NCBI RefSeq assembly: GCF_017571495.1
Contig: NZ_JAGETZ010000002.1
Coordinates: 1-64,000 of the forward strand
Origin: Hymenobacter negativus
Lineage (GTDB): Bacteria; Bacteroidota; Bacteroidia; Cytophagales; Hymenobacteraceae
Direction: 5' to 3'
DNA length: 64,000 bases
Positions 18,209 through 25,987 of the stretch are shown here, in pieces (within the stretch, counting starts at the first letter, position 1; each line of letters starts with the position of its first letter). The notes below the pieces were generated by a model that was not told the origin of the DNA, made no database searches, and saw only the letters and a program-made list of their open reading frames with translations. A program made the translations under genes and the position numbers.

Positions 18209-19072
18209 ATGCGTATCGCTCACCTGATTATGGCCCACAAGGGCCCCGCGCAGCTCGAACGCCTGATACGAGCCCTCGCCCATCCGCAGGCCGACGTGTT
18301 CATTCACCTCGACCAGAAAACGGACTATGCCCCTTTCGCCGCGCTGGCAGCCTTGCCGCAGGTGCGTTTCATCACGCACCGGTTCAACGTGAAATGGGGT
18401 GGCTATAGCCTCACGCTAGCTGCTCTGGAAAGCCTGCGGGAGATGCTGCAAACGGCCGACTACGATTTCCTGAACGTGCTGAGCGGCGAGGACTACCCCA
18501 TCAAACCAATTCCGATGCTGCACGATTACCTGGCACAGCACATGGGCTGCACCTTTTTGGAATACGAACGCGACGACTCGCCCTGGTGGCAGGCCAACCG
18601 CAACCGTGTGGCGCAGTATCACTTCACCGAGTTTCGCTTTCCGGGCCGCTACCTAGTGCAGCGGCTGCTCAACCTGGTGCTGCCATCGCGCACGGTGCCG
18701 CTGTTCCCCAAGCTCTACGGCGGCAACATGGGCGGCTGGTACACCATCAGCCGGGCGTGCGCTACCTACGCCATCGACTTCGTAGATGCCCACCCCGAGC
18801 TGCGGCGCTTCGCCTGGCTTACTTGGGGCTCCGATGAGTTTCTGGTGCACTCCATCCTGCTCAACTCGCCGCTGGCCAGCACCATCACCAACGACAACCT
18901 GCGCTACATCGACTGGTCGAGCGGTGGGGCTAGTCCCAAGATTCTCACAACTGCGGACTTGCCCGACCTATTGGCGTCGTCCCGCTTTTTTGCCCGCAAG
19001 TTTGACGCCTCCCACGACGCGGAAATCCTCAACCGCCTCGACCAACTGCAGTCTTCCACCAGCCTGCCTTAA
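18209..19072 (+). CDS. Core-2/I-branching-enzyme-like glycosyltransferase (GT14)
   Basis: 287 residues. The start MRIAHLIMAHKGPAQLERLI, VFIHLDQKTDY, KWGGYSLTLAALESL, FLNVLSGEDYPIKP, GCTFLEYE and the late WTWGSDE-like stretch (LTWGSDEFLVHSIL) are typical of GT14 beta-1,6-N-acetylglucosaminyl/xylosyl transferase relatives. Bacterial members occur in capsule and EPS loci. It follows the flippase by six bases, so it is probably the last gene of this transcript. It is convergent with the DUF707 gene, overlapping by four bases. Confidence 0.88.
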   Translation: MRIAHLIMAHKGPAQLERLIRALAHPQADVFIHLDQKTDYAPFAALAALPQVRFITHRFNVKWGGYSLTLAALESLREMLQTADYDFLNVLSGEDYPIKPIPMLHDYLAQHMGCTFLEYERDDSPWWQANRNRVAQYHFTEFRFPGRYLVQRLLNLVLPSRTVPLFPKLYGGNMGGWYTISRACATYAIDFVDAHPELRRFAWLTWGSDEFLVHSILLNSPLASTITNDNLRYIDWSSGGASPKILTTADLPDLLASSRFFARKFDASHDAEILNRLDQLQSSTSLP

Positions 19073-19920
19073 GCAGGGGTGGGACTGCCCAGCCGGCGGC
19101 GCACCCGCGACATCACGTCGTAGTCCCGAATCCGCTGCTTGAGCTTGTCTAACTTTTCGCTAAACTTATAGCCCTTGAACCGCATTGCGTTGTGCTGGTT
19201 ATTGACGTACTCCAACCGGCCGCACTCCACAAAGTTGTTCTTGATAGCATCGTATTTCCGGGTGACAGTTTCCCACTCCTCGTAGGGGTCGGCCTGAATT
19301 TTCTTGTAAAGTTCGCCGCCGCCCACAGGCCGCGTATGCTCCATGATGACGTCATCAAAAATGGCCAGCTTGGCGGGCGGGTAGCCCAGCACTTTGGACC
19401 ACACCGAGTCAAGGCCCCACGATGACTTATTCTCATTGAAGGTGCCCAGGCACCTGCGCAGTGCTTCCTGGCTAAATAAGGGTGCCATCACTTCTACCTG
19501 CCCAACGTAGCGCAGCAGGCAGTTCGGATTTTGCTTGAACATGGGCCAGCTGCAAAAGGAATTGTGCGAGAGCGCAGCCTGCGACACCCAGGTGCCAAAC
19601 GTGCGGCTCAGCTCAAACAGCCGGTTGATGGCAGTCGTACCGATGGCAATGTCGTCGTCGAGAAAATAGAAGTAGTCGTAATCGGCCAGCAGCTGCGGCG
19701 CTTCCGTCGTCAGCAGCTGATGCAGCATGCGGTACTTAAAATCCTTCAGGTGATAGAAGTACTCCACGCCTTCGTAGCGCGAAGCATCATCGATGTTAGC
19801 ATGATAGAACATCAGGCACACGTCGAACTCTTTCGCCGCTTTGTCATTGAGCCAGTCCGTTGCAAACAGCGTGGAAGAGTTGCCGCAAGGAGCGATAATC
19901 AGGTTTCTAAACTTTTTCAT
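19069..19920 (-). CDS. DUF707 family protein, glycosyltransferase-like
   Basis: 283 residues, MKKFRNLIIAPCGNSS at the start. YDYFYFLDDDIAIGTTAINRL carries a triple Asp like the metal site of GT-A enzymes, and SSWGLDSVWSKVLGYP and ELYKKIQ are family-like. DUF707 is found mostly in plants and in bacterial polysaccharide loci, and is considered glycosyltransferase-like; its reaction is not established. It reads against the EPS operon and so has its own promoter. A 16-base palindrome at 19951-19966 lies just upstream. Confidence 0.8.
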   Translation of the reverse strand: MKKFRNLIIAPCGNSSTLFATDWLNDKAAKEFDVCLMFYHANIDDASRYEGVEYFYHLKDFKYRMLHQLLTTEAPQLLADYDYFYFLDDDIAIGTTAINRLFELSRTFGTWVSQAALSHNSFCSWPMFKQNPNCLLRYVGQVEVMAPLFSQEALRRCLGTFNENKSSWGLDSVWSKVLGYPPAKLAIFDDVIMEHTRPVGGGELYKKIQADPYEEWETVTRKYDAIKNNFVECGRLEYVNNQHNAMRFKGYKFSEKLDKLKQRIRDYDVMSRVRRRLGSPTPA

Positions 19921-19950
19921 GACACAGGAAAATCAAGTTCTATCACAGAA

Positions 19951-19966
19951 GCATACAAGTGTATGC
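19951..19966. promoter_or_regulatory. Palindrome upstream of the DUF707 gene
   Basis: GCATACAAGTGTATGC is a perfect inverted repeat of 7-base arms around AG, 30 bases before the DUF707 start. It contains TACACTTG on the minus strand, one base off a -7 box, so it could be an operator over a promoter. No known regulator is recognised. Confidence 0.3.
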
Positions 19967-20130
19967 AAGTTGGGGCACAGAATTGAATAATAATAGTTTA
20001 AAAAGATAATACACTACATATTTAGTCCAGTTGCAGGCCCAACCGAGCCAAACCACGCTTTCAATAGTAGGTAGTCGTTGCTGCCGCTGGCTCGCTAAAG
20101 TGTGTAGCTGCTTTCCCGTCTACAATAAAA

Positions 20131-20157
20131 CAGCCCCGGCCAATATGACCGGGGCTG
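20131..20157 (-). terminator. Rho-independent terminator of the lectin-domain gene
   Basis: Stem CAGCCCCGG (20131-20139) with CCGGGGCTG (20149-20157) and a 9-base loop; on the minus strand it is followed by a T-run. It lies about 40 bases past the stop at 20194. Confidence 0.8.
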
Positions 20158-20193
20158 CTTCGCATTGCCTGCAACGGGCAGGTTATCCTATGG

Positions 20194-23091
20194 TTACTTC
20201 TGCACGGCGACGCGCACGTATTTCACGTTGCCGCCGTTTTGCATCCGCACCATGTATAGGCCCGTCGCGAGCTCAGGCTGGTTTACATCCACTTCGCGCT
20301 GCTCGCCGGCCGTCATGGCACCTTCAAACACGGTGCTGATGTAGCGGCCTTGCAGGTCGAAGAGGTCAACCTTGGTCTTGGCTTCGTTGGCAGCTACCAG
20401 GTGTACTTTGAACTGGCCATTGCTGGGGTTCGGGGCTGCTTCAATGCTCGCAGTCACTTTGGTACTGCCCGTCGAGCGGGCAGCCGTTGGGCCTACGGTC
20501 ACGGTTACGGTGCCGGTGGAGAAGAGCACCGGGGTGCAGGATTCCAAGCCGCCGTACTCTACAAAATAGCCAGCCGTGGCGCTGCCACCAGCGCAGTCCG
20601 ACAGGTCGTTCCACAGGCCCGAGCTGCCGTACATGTGGCCGTAGTCCTCGCCGCCGGGGCGGAACGTGTTCTTGTCGTCGTTGGGCTCGCCCCCACTCCA
20701 GTTGCTGTACTGGCCGGGCTGCGTAGCGCCTGCCATGCCGGTACCTACGAAGAAGAGCTGGCCGGCTTCGGGACCGGTTTTCCAGCGCCACTCGCCTTCT
20801 ACCAGGTCATCAGCGGCGCCAAACCACACGTTGTTGGGGTTGCGGCCTTTGAGCAGGGCGTTTTCGGAAGCCGAGGTGATGGTAGCCAGGTAGCCCTGCA
20901 GGCCGTTGTAAGTGCGGGCAGCTGCGGCGGCTTTAGCAGCCGTCCAGCACAGGTTGGCATCTGCCACGAACTCGTAGTAGTGGCCGGTTGTGGCTGAGGC
21001 AAACACGGGACCAGCAAGCTGCAATAGGTAGTTGAACGTGGCCGGGCCAGTGTAGCCGCCAGCAGGCGTAAAGGTGTAGGTATTGTTGCCGTTGTCGACC
21101 ACCGTGCCGTTGGTACCGCCGCTCACACTTGAAATACGCAACGAACGACCTTGCGAATCGGTGTCGTTGCCCATGAGCTGGGCAGCCGTCACAGTCACTG
21201 GAGCGCCGGCGCTCGTGCTGAAGGCATCCGGGTTGGCTACGATGGATGGCGTACCGTTGCCCGTGTTGGTCACGTTAATGTTCACCGTGCCGGTTGCGTA
21301 GAGCACTGGGGTGCAAGCTTCCAGGCCACCGTATTCCACTATGTAGCCAACCACATTGGCGCCGGTTGCACAGTTGTCCAGGTCGTTCCAGAGGCCCGAA
21401 GCGCCAAACATCTGGGCGTAGTCTTCGCCGATGGGACGCCAGATATTTTTGTAGTCATCGGGCTCGTTGGTGCTCCAGTTGCTGTATTGGCCGGGCAGCG
21501 TCGCGCCGCTAGCGTAGAAGGTCTGGCCGATTTCAGGGCCGGTTTTCCACATCCAGGTGCCTTCGGTCACGTCGTCGGCCGCGCCAAACCAGAACTGGCC
21601 GGGGTTACGGTTCTTCACGGCGTTCACTTCAGCAGCCGAGGTCAGGGTAGCCAGGTAGCCCGTCATGCCAGCGTAGGTACGGGCAGCCGCAGCCATTTTG
21701 GCGGCATCCCAGCACAGGCCGGGGGCACCCACCAACTCGTAGTAGTGACCGGTGGCGGGAGCGGGGAAGATGGGACCGGCCGACTGAACCAGGTAGGTGA
21801 AGCTGGCCGGACCGACGTAGCCGGGATTCGGCGTGAAGGTGTAAGTGCCGTCGCCGTTGTCGACCACCGTGCCGTTGGTGCCACCGCTTACGCTGCCAAC
21901 AACCAGAAACGTACCGTTCGGGCTGGTGTCATTGGCCAGAAGTTGGGCCTGTGTTACCGTGATGGGGCCGCACGAAGCCGTGAAGTTGTCTGTGGCAGCC
22001 GTAGGTGTGTTAGCATTGGGGTTGCAGGGGTTGGCCTGCACCTGAATAGTTACCGAAGTCGTGGTAGTTTGAGCAGAGTTATCCTGCGCAACGAAGCTTA
22101 TCACGTAGTTGTTGCCAACCTGAGCGGCAGTGGGTGTAAAGCTGAACGTAGTCTGCACCGGATTGCCGGAAGTAGGCAGGGCCGGGGCCGTGCTGGCACC
22201 CGATGGCACGCCTACGGCCTGCAGGTTCACGTTGTCGCCGGCATCGCTGTCAGTGGCGCGCACGCCGAAAGTCACCAGTTGGCCAGCCGTCACGGTATAC
22301 ACCGTGCCATTGGGCGGTGTGGGGGCAGTGAACACCGGCGCGGCATTCGACGCTGTCGCCGAAATCTGGATGATGTGGTCGAGAATAATGCTTGTCGAGC
22401 CATCCGACACCTTCACCACGGCATTATAGAGCTGGCCCACGGTTTTGCCTACGGTACTGAAGCTTACCTGACCGGTACTCGGGTTCACCGTCATGCCAGG
22501 AGCGTTGGTAAAGTCAATGTTGCCCAGGTCGGCCGAAGTAGCAGCCGAATAGGTGAGCGTATTGCCGTTCGGGTCGCTGGACGGTACCATGTAGCTGGCC
22601 CCAGCCTGGTTCACAGGCAGGTTGATAATGGGCAGCAGCGTCGATACCGGCGAGTCGTTGGCACTGCCCGCAACCACTCGTGTAGAAAAGTAAAAGTCTC
22701 CATCGGCATTGTTTTCCAGTGTGCTGATGCGGCAGCAAGTAGAGGTTGACACCGTGTAGTTGCCGGCGGCGGCATAGGTATGACTGGTTACATACTCGCC
22801 ATAGAAATAGCCAGCCCCGACGGTAGTTACCGTGAGCGGGATGGAAACGGCGTTGCCATCGCCGAAGTCCAAGGCCCCATCCACGGTCACAACCTGACCC
22901 AAAACAGGCGGCGCACCATACGCGTCGTCGCGCCAAGCCTCCGTAACCCGGATTTGAGCAGTGAGGTTGTTGCCACCTGTGGTTTGATAAGTGATGGAAC
23001 CGAAACGGAAGTGGCTGGCCTGCACCATCATGCTCAGGCAGAGCAGCGGCACCAATAAGGCCATGCGGCGAAAAAGAAGCTGTATTTTCAT
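20194..23091 (-). CDS. Large T9SS-exported protein with two C-type-lectin-like domains
   Basis: 965 residues. Signal peptide 1-25 (cut near VQAS). Residues 26-140 form a beta-rich region with paired Cys. Ig/cadherin-like modules fill about 150-355. Two repeated modules follow: each is a cadherin-like fold (about 365-445 and 619-700) then a C-type lectin-like domain (about 447-588 and 703-846) with GHYYE, GYLAT, WFGAADD, NWS-x2-EP-x-D and LWND, close to the EPN/WND sugar and calcium motifs. A T9SS sorting domain (about 885-965) has APNPSNGQFKV, LFDLQGRY and GLYMVRM. Surface carbohydrate binding is likely. Transcription ends at the hairpin 20131-20157. Confidence 0.9.
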   Translation of the reverse strand: MKIQLLFRRMALLVPLLCLSMMVQASHFRFGSITYQTTGGNNLTAQIRVTEAWRDDAYGAPPVLGQVVTVDGALDFGDGNAVSIPLTVTTVGAGYFYGEYVTSHTYAAAGNYTVSTSTCCRISTLENNADGDFYFSTRVVAGSANDSPVSTLLPIINLPVNQAGASYMVPSSDPNGNTLTYSAATSADLGNIDFTNAPGMTVNPSTGQVSFSTVGKTVGQLYNAVVKVSDGSTSIILDHIIQISATASNAAPVFTAPTPPNGTVYTVTAGQLVTFGVRATDSDAGDNVNLQAVGVPSGASTAPALPTSGNPVQTTFSFTPTAAQVGNNYVISFVAQDNSAQTTTTSVTIQVQANPCNPNANTPTAATDNFTASCGPITVTQAQLLANDTSPNGTFLVVGSVSGGTNGTVVDNGDGTYTFTPNPGYVGPASFTYLVQSAGPIFPAPATGHYYELVGAPGLCWDAAKMAAAARTYAGMTGYLATLTSAAEVNAVKNRNPGQFWFGAADDVTEGTWMWKTGPEIGQTFYASGATLPGQYSNWSTNEPDDYKNIWRPIGEDYAQMFGASGLWNDLDNCATGANVVGYIVEYGGLEACTPVLYATGTVNINVTNTGNGTPSIVANPDAFSTSAGAPVTVTAAQLMGNDTDSQGRSLRISSVSGGTNGTVVDNGNNTYTFTPAGGYTGPATFNYLLQLAGPVFASATTGHYYEFVADANLCWTAAKAAAAARTYNGLQGYLATITSASENALLKGRNPNNVWFGAADDLVEGEWRWKTGPEAGQLFFVGTGMAGATQPGQYSNWSGGEPNDDKNTFRPGGEDYGHMYGSSGLWNDLSDCAGGSATAGYFVEYGGLESCTPVLFSTGTVTVTVGPTAARSTGSTKVTASIEAAPNPSNGQFKVHLVAANEAKTKVDLFDLQGRYISTVFEGAMTAGEQREVDVNQPELATGLYMVRMQNGGNVKYVRVAVQK
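20491..21999 (-). repeat. Internal duplication of the cadherin-like plus lectin module
   Basis: Protein residues 365-600 (DNA 21292-21999) and 619-867 (DNA 20491-21237) align along their whole length, sharing for example SVSGGTNGTVVDNG, TGHYYE, GQYSNWS and VEYGGLE-x-CTPVL. The DNA copies have diverged but keep blocks of near identity. Confidence 0.85.
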
Positions 23092-23659
23092 ACGTGAAAA
23101 AGAGTTAAAAAAAGGGCGGGATATCCCCTTTTTGGGGGTTTTGGAGAATAGTAGTGTGGCTATTAGTTGGTCGCAGCGAATTCTCTTCTAGGCGATGGTG
23201 CCGGAAGTGGCAGGGCATCTGATGGAGCTGCGAGCCATTGCTGCATCTACTTCGTCAGCTATGGCGGATGCGACCCCACGCAACGGCGCATTAGCTGCAC
23301 AGAAGGGTACTGTTGAGGAGTCCGCATATTGTACAATTTTTAAGTATTCACTGATTTTTTTGAAATAATCCAGTGAGATAGCAAATATAGCGCAATAATA
23401 CTTCTTACAAATAAAATGTTAATAATTTCAATAATTATTAATACTCATCCAATTTACAATCTAGCAACGCATTGTTAATCAGCAGATTACTTACATAATA
23501 TACATAGTGTGTTTTCCCAATTCTTCTGCTGTATATCTCTAATTGTCGAGGCTAGGTAAGCTAGGCGGATTCTACCGGCATTACCCTAAAATATTGTCAA
23601 TATGCAATACTTGCATTGGCTTGCCGCAACCAATCGGAGAATCCGGTGTTGGGTATAGC
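23092..23659. other. AT-rich intergenic region between divergent genes
   Basis: 568 bases, especially AT-rich at 23330-23530. It separates the minus-strand lectin gene from the SRPBCC gene. Only a possible minus-strand promoter at 23382-23411 was found; no credible ORF. A frame open from 23543 joins the SRPBCC gene but its N-terminus does not match the family. Confidence 0.5.
23382..23411 (-). promoter_or_regulatory. Possible Bacteroidota promoter for the lectin-domain gene
   Basis: On the minus strand TTTG (23408-23411) and TATATTTG (23382-23389) are separated by 18 bases, one less than the usual 19-21. The leader would be about 280 bases, which is long, so this is tentative. Confidence 0.35.
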
Positions 23660-24106
23660 ATGCGCCTTCTGCTCCGTACTGCCGTGTTTCAGTCACCCTC
23701 AGTTATAATGGCTGGGTTCACGCGTGCGCTCTTCGAAGCGCTGGCGCCCCCATTTCCCAAACTGCGCGTGTTGCGCTTCGATGGGTGCCACACTGGCGAC
23801 CGAGTAGAAATTGAGCTGGACACGCTGGTGAAGCGCCTGCCCTGGACTTCGCTGATTGTGGCCGACGGCCAAGAACCCGATGGCACCCATTTTTTTGTGG
23901 ATGAAGGCCAGGTATTGCCCCCACCCTTGCGCTACTGGCAGCACCGCCACCGCATTCAGCCCGGTCCGAACGGCAGCAGTGTGATTGTGGACGACCTTGA
24001 ATACCGCACCGCCTCGCGCCTGCTCGACGTGCTGATTTATCCCGCCATGTGGGCACAGTTTGCCTGGCGCCGGCCCATTTACCGGCGCTGGTTTGGTCGA
24101 GTCTGA
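23660..24106 (+). CDS. SRPBCC-fold ligand-binding-like protein
   Basis: 148 residues from ATG 23660 (MRLLLRTAVFQSP). The pattern of a short N-terminal strand, helix with AGFTRALFEALAPPFP, then VLRFDGCHTGDRVEIEL, SLIVADGQ, FFVDEGQVLPPPLRYWQHRH and VIVDDLEYRT resembles Cytophagales SRPBCC (START-like) proteins of unknown ligand. No catalytic residue can be named. It is convergent with the GNAT gene, 15 bases apart. Confidence 0.75.
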   Translation: MRLLLRTAVFQSPSVIMAGFTRALFEALAPPFPKLRVLRFDGCHTGDRVEIELDTLVKRLPWTSLIVADGQEPDGTHFFVDEGQVLPPPLRYWQHRHRIQPGPNGSSVIVDDLEYRTASRLLDVLIYPAMWAQFAWRRPIYRRWFGRV

Positions 24107-24121
24107 CCCGCAGCTACTTCT

Positions 24122-24598
24122 CTATAAATCAAGCACCAGGCGCGTATCGCCCCGGTAATAAGGCATGGTCCGCAACGGCGCGGGCCGAAAGCCAAGCTTG
24201 TCATAAAGGGCCAGCGCCGGCTGCATGTCGGCATCCAACAGCACTTCTACGCTGCGGGCCCCAAGCTGCCGGGCCTTGCCCAGGATGCATTGGCCCAGCG
24301 CGTAGCCGATGCCCAGGCGTTGGGCCCGGAGGGCGACGGCCATTTTGGCGAGCTCATACACGCCGTCGTGCTCTTTCACCAGGGCGCACGTCCCTACTAT
24401 CTCACCCTTATGCTCGGCCATCAGGATGTGGCCCCCAGTATCCACAATGCGCCGCTGCGGGTAGTCGAGCGACTGGTTATCCGGCGCTTCTGCGCTGAAA
24501 TAGCGCGAAATCCATTCGTAGCTTACTTCATAGTTCAGGGCCCGAAAAGCGTGTTGGTGCACGGGTTCGAAGTCGATAATGGATACGTCGGCGGGCAT
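24122..24598 (-). CDS. GNAT family N-acetyltransferase
   Basis: 158 residues from the ATG at 24598 (MPADVSIIDFEPVHQHAF); the open frame continues upstream over rlmI and that part is a shadow. The acetyl-CoA site is visible: VYELAKMAVALRAQRLGIGYALGQ (the R/Q-x2-G-x-G/A loop), then LYDKLGF near the C-terminus. The substrate is unknown. It is divergent from rlmI, 78 bases apart. Confidence 0.87.
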   Translation of the reverse strand: MPADVSIIDFEPVHQHAFRALNYEVSYEWISRYFSAEAPDNQSLDYPQRRIVDTGGHILMAEHKGEIVGTCALVKEHDGVYELAKMAVALRAQRLGIGYALGQCILGKARQLGARSVEVLLDADMQPALALYDKLGFRPAPLRTMPYYRGDTRLVLDL

Positions 24599-24661
24599 GG
24601 GTGGGAGTTGCGGGAGGAGTGTAGCGAAAACCAGAACGTAAAGTTCGCACACAACGGGCCG

Positions 24662-24669
24662 TACCTTTG
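24662..24669 (+). promoter_or_regulatory. -7 box (TACCTTTG) directly before rlmI
   Basis: TACCTTTG matches TAnnTTTG and ends seven bases before the ATG at 24677. Transcription would start at or very near the start codon, giving a leaderless or nearly leaderless message. No clear -33 TTTG was found. Confidence 0.5.
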
Positions 24670-24676
24670 CCAGCCT

Positions 24677-25876
24677 ATGCTGAATCCTGCCACCATTGTC
24701 CTCAAAAACGGAAAAGACCACAGCCTGCGCCGCCGCCACCCCTGGGTGTTTTCGGGTGCCATTGCCCGCGTGAAGGGCGAGCCTCAGGAAGGTGCGCCAG
24801 TGCGCGTCGAAGCCATTGATGGTGAGTTGCTGGGCGTGGGCCACTTTTCGAGCGGCGGCTCCATTGCCGTACGAATGCTGGATTTTGGCGAAAACGCCAC
24901 CCTGCCCACGTCCGACTATTGGGAAGCCAAGTTGGGCAATGCCTACGCCCTGCGCCAACGCCTGGGCCTGACCGGTACCGCCGACACCAACGTATTCCGG
25001 CTGGTCCACGCCGAGGGCGACGGCCTACCGGGCCTCATCATCGACGTGTATGGCGACGTGGCCGTGGTGCAGGCGCACAGCGTGGGCATGTACCGCGCCC
25101 GTCCCGAAATTGCCGTCGCGCTGCGCGTGGTGTTCGGCGATAAGCTGCGCGCCATTTATGACAAGAGTGCCGAAACTGTGCCCGGCAACGCCGTGCCTGA
25201 TGCCAAAAACGGCTACCTCTTCGGCGAAAGCAACGGCAACGAGCACTTGGTGCAGGAAAACGGTCACCTGTTTGCCGTGGACTGGGAAACCGGACAGAAA
25301 ACGGGGTTCTTCATCGACCAGCGCGACAACCGTGCCTTGCTGGCCCGCTACTCGCCTGGCCGCCGCGTGCTCAATACGTTCTGCTACACCGGCGGCTTCT
25401 CGGTATACGCCCTGGAAGCCGGCGCTGAACTGGTGCACTCCGTCGATTCCAGCAAGAAGGCCATTGCCCTCACCGAGCGCAACGCCGAACTATCGGAACA
25501 CGCTGACCGCCACGCCGCCTACCCCGATGACGTGCTGGGCTTCCTCAAAAACCACTCAGCCGAGTACGACCTGCTGGTACTCGACCCACCAGCCTTTGCC
25601 AAGCACATGGGCGCCCGTCACGCCGCCCTTATGGGCTACAAGCGCCTGAATGCCGCCGGTATTGCGCACTTGGCACCGGGCGGGCTGCTGTTCACGTTCA
25701 GCTGCTCGCAAGTGGTGAGCCCCGAGCTATTTGAAGGCGCGGTATTGGCAGCAGCCATTGAAGCTGGCCGACCGGCGCGCATCCTGCACCGCCTCACCCA
25801 GCCAGCCGACCACCCGGTAAGCCTGTTTCATCCGGAAGGCGCGTACCTCAAAGGGCTGGTGCTGGCGGTAGAGTAA
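24677..25876 (+). CDS. rlmI: 23S rRNA (cytosine-C5) methyltransferase, RlmI type
   Basis: 399 residues from ATG 24677 (MLNPATIVLKNGKDHSL). An N-terminal PUA domain (about 5-80, with HPWVFSGAI) precedes a class I SAM methyltransferase: KTGFFIDQRDNR, VLNTFCYTGGFSVYAL (SAM loop), LLVLDPPAFAK (DPPxF) and FTFSCSQ with the catalytic Cys. By homology with E. coli RlmI it forms m5C1962 in 23S rRNA. The frame open from 24290 is not coding before 24677, since that stretch overlaps the GNAT gene. Confidence 0.9.
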   Translation: MLNPATIVLKNGKDHSLRRRHPWVFSGAIARVKGEPQEGAPVRVEAIDGELLGVGHFSSGGSIAVRMLDFGENATLPTSDYWEAKLGNAYALRQRLGLTGTADTNVFRLVHAEGDGLPGLIIDVYGDVAVVQAHSVGMYRARPEIAVALRVVFGDKLRAIYDKSAETVPGNAVPDAKNGYLFGESNGNEHLVQENGHLFAVDWETGQKTGFFIDQRDNRALLARYSPGRRVLNTFCYTGGFSVYALEAGAELVHSVDSSKKAIALTERNAELSEHADRHAAYPDDVLGFLKNHSAEYDLLVLDPPAFAKHMGARHAALMGYKRLNAAGIAHLAPGGLLFTFSCSQVVSPELFEGAVLAAAIEAGRPARILHRLTQPADHPVSLFHPEGAYLKGLVLAVE

Positions 25877-25987
25877 AGTGGGGTGGCCTCTGCAAAACTG
25901 CGTATGAACGAACGATACGCTCCAAGCCAAGCGCGGGCTCGCACAGCCTAGGCAAACTTCTACCCCACGTGAGTTGGTTTGTAGTCC

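Noticed and set aside
21151..22749. 532-codon plus-strand frame across the lectin gene
   Set aside because: Product is Gly/Val/His-rich without domains; the minus frame has signal peptide, lectin motifs and sorting domain.
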